This document shows positions 4,471 through 5,849 of a DNA stretch of 5,849 nt, piece after piece (the first letter of the stretch is position 1; every line of letters begins with the position of its first letter). A program made the position numbers and the translations under genes. The notes beneath the pieces are model-generated. The model was given only the letters and a program-made list of their open reading frames with translations. It searched no databases and was not told the DNA's origin. This DNA comes from Desulfobacteraceae bacterium (lineage in GTDB: Bacteria > Desulfobacterota > Desulfobacteria > Desulfobacterales > Desulfosalsimonadaceae): contig JAABTZ010000224.1 of assembly GCA_011389605.1 (NCBI GenBank), positions 1 to 5,849 of the forward strand, written 5' to 3'.

Positions 4471-5849
4471 CTGTTCCCCCCCCTTTTTTCCAGGTGATCG
4501 GGTACTTTTTCCGGCCAGCGGCTTTTCATGGACTGCAGCAAAAAGCTTAAAAGAAACACGCCTGCTGCAGCGCCCCATCCAAAAATAACCAGTGCGCTGC
4601 CAGGATAGCCTTCATAATTATGCCTGATATCACCCACCAGATTTGCCACCGCCATATAGCCTAAAACAATGGGCGTGACAATCTTAATGCAGAAATTCCA
4701 CCAGGATCCCACGGCAAAATCAGACATGGAATTTACGTGCTCGCGAACCGTGTCGAGGCTGAAAAACCATGACAGCAAAATCACTTCCACCAGACCCGCA
4801 AAAACAATTCCGAAATTATTAATGAAGTGGTCCGTAATATCGAGGAAAAAAAGGCCTCCCTGGGTCATAAAAATCAGGCTGAGCAAAAAACTTACAAGAC
4901 ATAGTATGCTGGCAGTGGGTTTTCTGTTCCAGCCGAATTTATCAATCAAGGAAGAGCAGCAGGCCTCTGAGATTGATACAAGCGAACTGAGGCCTGCAAA
5001 AACCAGGGACATGAAGAAAAGGAAACCGAAAAATCTGGCCGCAGGCAAAAGATTAATCGCCTCGGGAATGGTTACAAAGGCCATTCCCACACCCTGGCTG
5101 ACAACTTCCTGCAGCTCCACACCCTGCTTGCCTGCCATGTAACCCAGAATACCAAACACCATAATTCCGGCAAGCAGGCTAAAGCCGCAATTGATAAAAG
5201 CGGTAATCATGCCGTTGTTTGCGATGTCCGACTTTGCGGGAAGATAGCTTGAATAGGCGATCATAATGGCAAAGCATACGCTGAGGGTGAAAAAAATCTG
5301 ACCATAAGCGGCCGTCCAGACCTTATAGTCAAAAACAGCGCTGAAGTCGGGCCTGAACAACCAGTTTATGCCCTCGGCTGCACCCTCCAGGGTCACGGCC
5401 CTTACAAGCATGATCAAAACAAGGAGAAAAAGAAGTGGCATGAAAATTTTGTTGGCCAGTTCTATACCGCGTCTGACTCCACTGAACAATACGATCCAGG
5501 TCACCAGCCATATGACAACTGCCGCCAGAAACACAGGCCATACAATTGTTCCAGGTTCCATGGGCCCTGAGCTCAAAGTCAGAAATTTTTCAAAGAAAAA
5601 TATCTCCGGACTGCTGCCCCAGCCCACGTTAAGGGCCAGAAGGGCATAGTTAAGAGCCCATGCAATGACTACCACATAATAAATGCTTATGACAAAAGCG
5701 ATCATGGCCTGCCACCAGCCAAGCCATTCCCATTTTTTAAAAATATTGAAAAAAGTCAGAGGCGCGGAGCCTTTGTATTTATGCCCCACGCCAAACTCCA
5801 AAATAATAATGGGAATTCCGGCTGTGAGCAGGGCGAAAAAATACGGGAT
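4467..5849 (-). CDS. Sodium-dependent amino acid permease (NSS/SLC6 family, MetP-like), N-terminus outside the window
   Basis: The frame is open from the right edge to the TGA at 4469-4467, giving 460 residues. The upstream codons read IPYFFALLTAGIPIIILEFG, which is helix 2 of the LeuT fold, so the TTG at 5801 is an internal leucine and about 40-50 residues with helix 1 are missing. Helices 2-12 of the fold can be placed. They include GQIFFTLSVCFAIMIAYSSY (183-202), the broken helix 6 that lines the Na+ and substrate site, and AGLSSLVSISEA in helix 8, which contributes to the Na2 site. The family imports amino acids using the Na+ gradient across the inner membrane. Pairing with a MetS subunit points to methionine, alanine or another neutral amino acid, but the substrate is inferred. 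The C-terminus is hydrophilic and basic, predicted cytoplasmic, and is encoded across a poly-A/poly-G tract. The metS-like start overlaps its stop. Confidence 0.9.
   Translation of the reverse strand: MPYFFALLTAGIPIIILEFGVGHKYKGSAPLTFFNIFKKWEWLGWWQAMIAFVISIYYVVVIAWALNYALLALNVGWGSSPEIFFFEKFLTLSSGPMEPGTIVWPVFLAAVVIWLVTWIVLFSGVRRGIELANKIFMPLLFLLVLIMLVRAVTLEGAAEGINWLFRPDFSAVFDYKVWTAAYGQIFFTLSVCFAIMIAYSSYLPAKSDIANNGMITAFINCGFSLLAGIMVFGILGYMAGKQGVELQEVVSQGVGMAFVTIPEAINLLPAARFFGFLFFMSLVFAGLSSLVSISEACCSSLIDKFGWNRKPTASILCLVSFLLSLIFMTQGGLFFLDITDHFINNFGIVFAGLVEVILLSWFFSLDTVREHVNSMSDFAVGSWWNFCIKIVTPIVLGYMAVANLVGDIRHNYEGYPGSALVIFGWGAAAGVFLLSFLLQSMKSRWPEKVPDHLEKRGGNR
4476..4489 (-). promoter_or_regulatory. 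A6G8 homopolymer tract: ribosome binding site of metS and possible slippage site
   Basis: Read on the coding strand this is AAAAAAGGGGGGGG, located in the last codons of the permease (KRGG region) and ending 5 nt before the metS ATG. As a purine run it can serve as the Shine-Dalgarno of metS. It also contains G-GGG-GGG in the permease frame, a slippery heptamer type. The metS frame is the -1 frame and is open across the tract, so slippage there would join the two proteins. Mutation or transcriptional slippage in the G8 run would alter the permease tail. Confidence 0.45.

Noticed and set aside
4669..5142. A 157-codon open frame on the + strand
   Set aside because: It lies antisense to the NSS permease, whose membrane helices and family motifs are continuous through this stretch; the + strand product shows no recognisable motif and has a skewed basic composition typical of antisense frames.
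5799..5801. TTG at 5801 as the start of the NSS permease
   Set aside because: The 16 codons upstream to the window edge read as helix 2 of the LeuT fold in the same frame, so the true start is outside the window.

Overview
The window looks like a piece of a chromosome from a Gram-negative anaerobe. My best guess is a sulfate-reducing deltaproteobacterium of the Desulfobacterales type. The grounds are a two-cluster mini-ferredoxin, a B12-type radical SAM enzyme, an AmpG-like muropeptide permease, a Na+-coupled amino acid transporter, moderate GC content, and a long palindromic intergenic repeat of a kind I associate with that group. This assignment is inference, because no rRNA or other marker gene is present.

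Layout. Positions 1-753 (+) hold the C-terminal half of an aromatic amino acid ammonia-lyase (HAL/PAL/TAL family); its start lies outside the window. Positions 777-930 and 1273-1425 hold two same-orientation copies of a roughly 150-nt element that contains a 126-nt imperfect palindrome. Between them lies a single small gene on the minus strand (942-1178), a 78-residue protein with eight cysteines for two 4Fe-4S clusters. Positions 1491-4335 (+) form a probable two-gene operon: an AmpG-family MFS permease, then after 34 nt and a strong Shine-Dalgarno a 480-residue B12-binding-domain radical SAM protein. From 4369 to the right edge (minus strand) lies a transporter operon running toward the radical SAM gene. 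It has a neurotransmitter:sodium symporter (NSS/SLC6) family permease, cut at its N-terminus by the window edge, and a 33-residue single-helix MetS-type small subunit whose ATG overlaps the permease stop in an ATGA.

How it fits together. The permease and MetS subunit would form one Na+-driven amino acid uptake system. The AmpG-like permease and the radical SAM enzyme are probably co-transcribed, but their shared role is not evident. The lyase would release ammonia from an aromatic amino acid to give an aryl acrylate; its partners, if any, lie to the left. The best targets for a second look are the palindromic repeat pair with compensatory changes in its arms, the A6G8 tract at the permease/MetS junction, the AmpG/radical SAM pairing, and the non-canonical first cysteine set of the mini-ferredoxin. 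I see no CRISPR array, tRNA, rRNA, transposase gene or phage gene.
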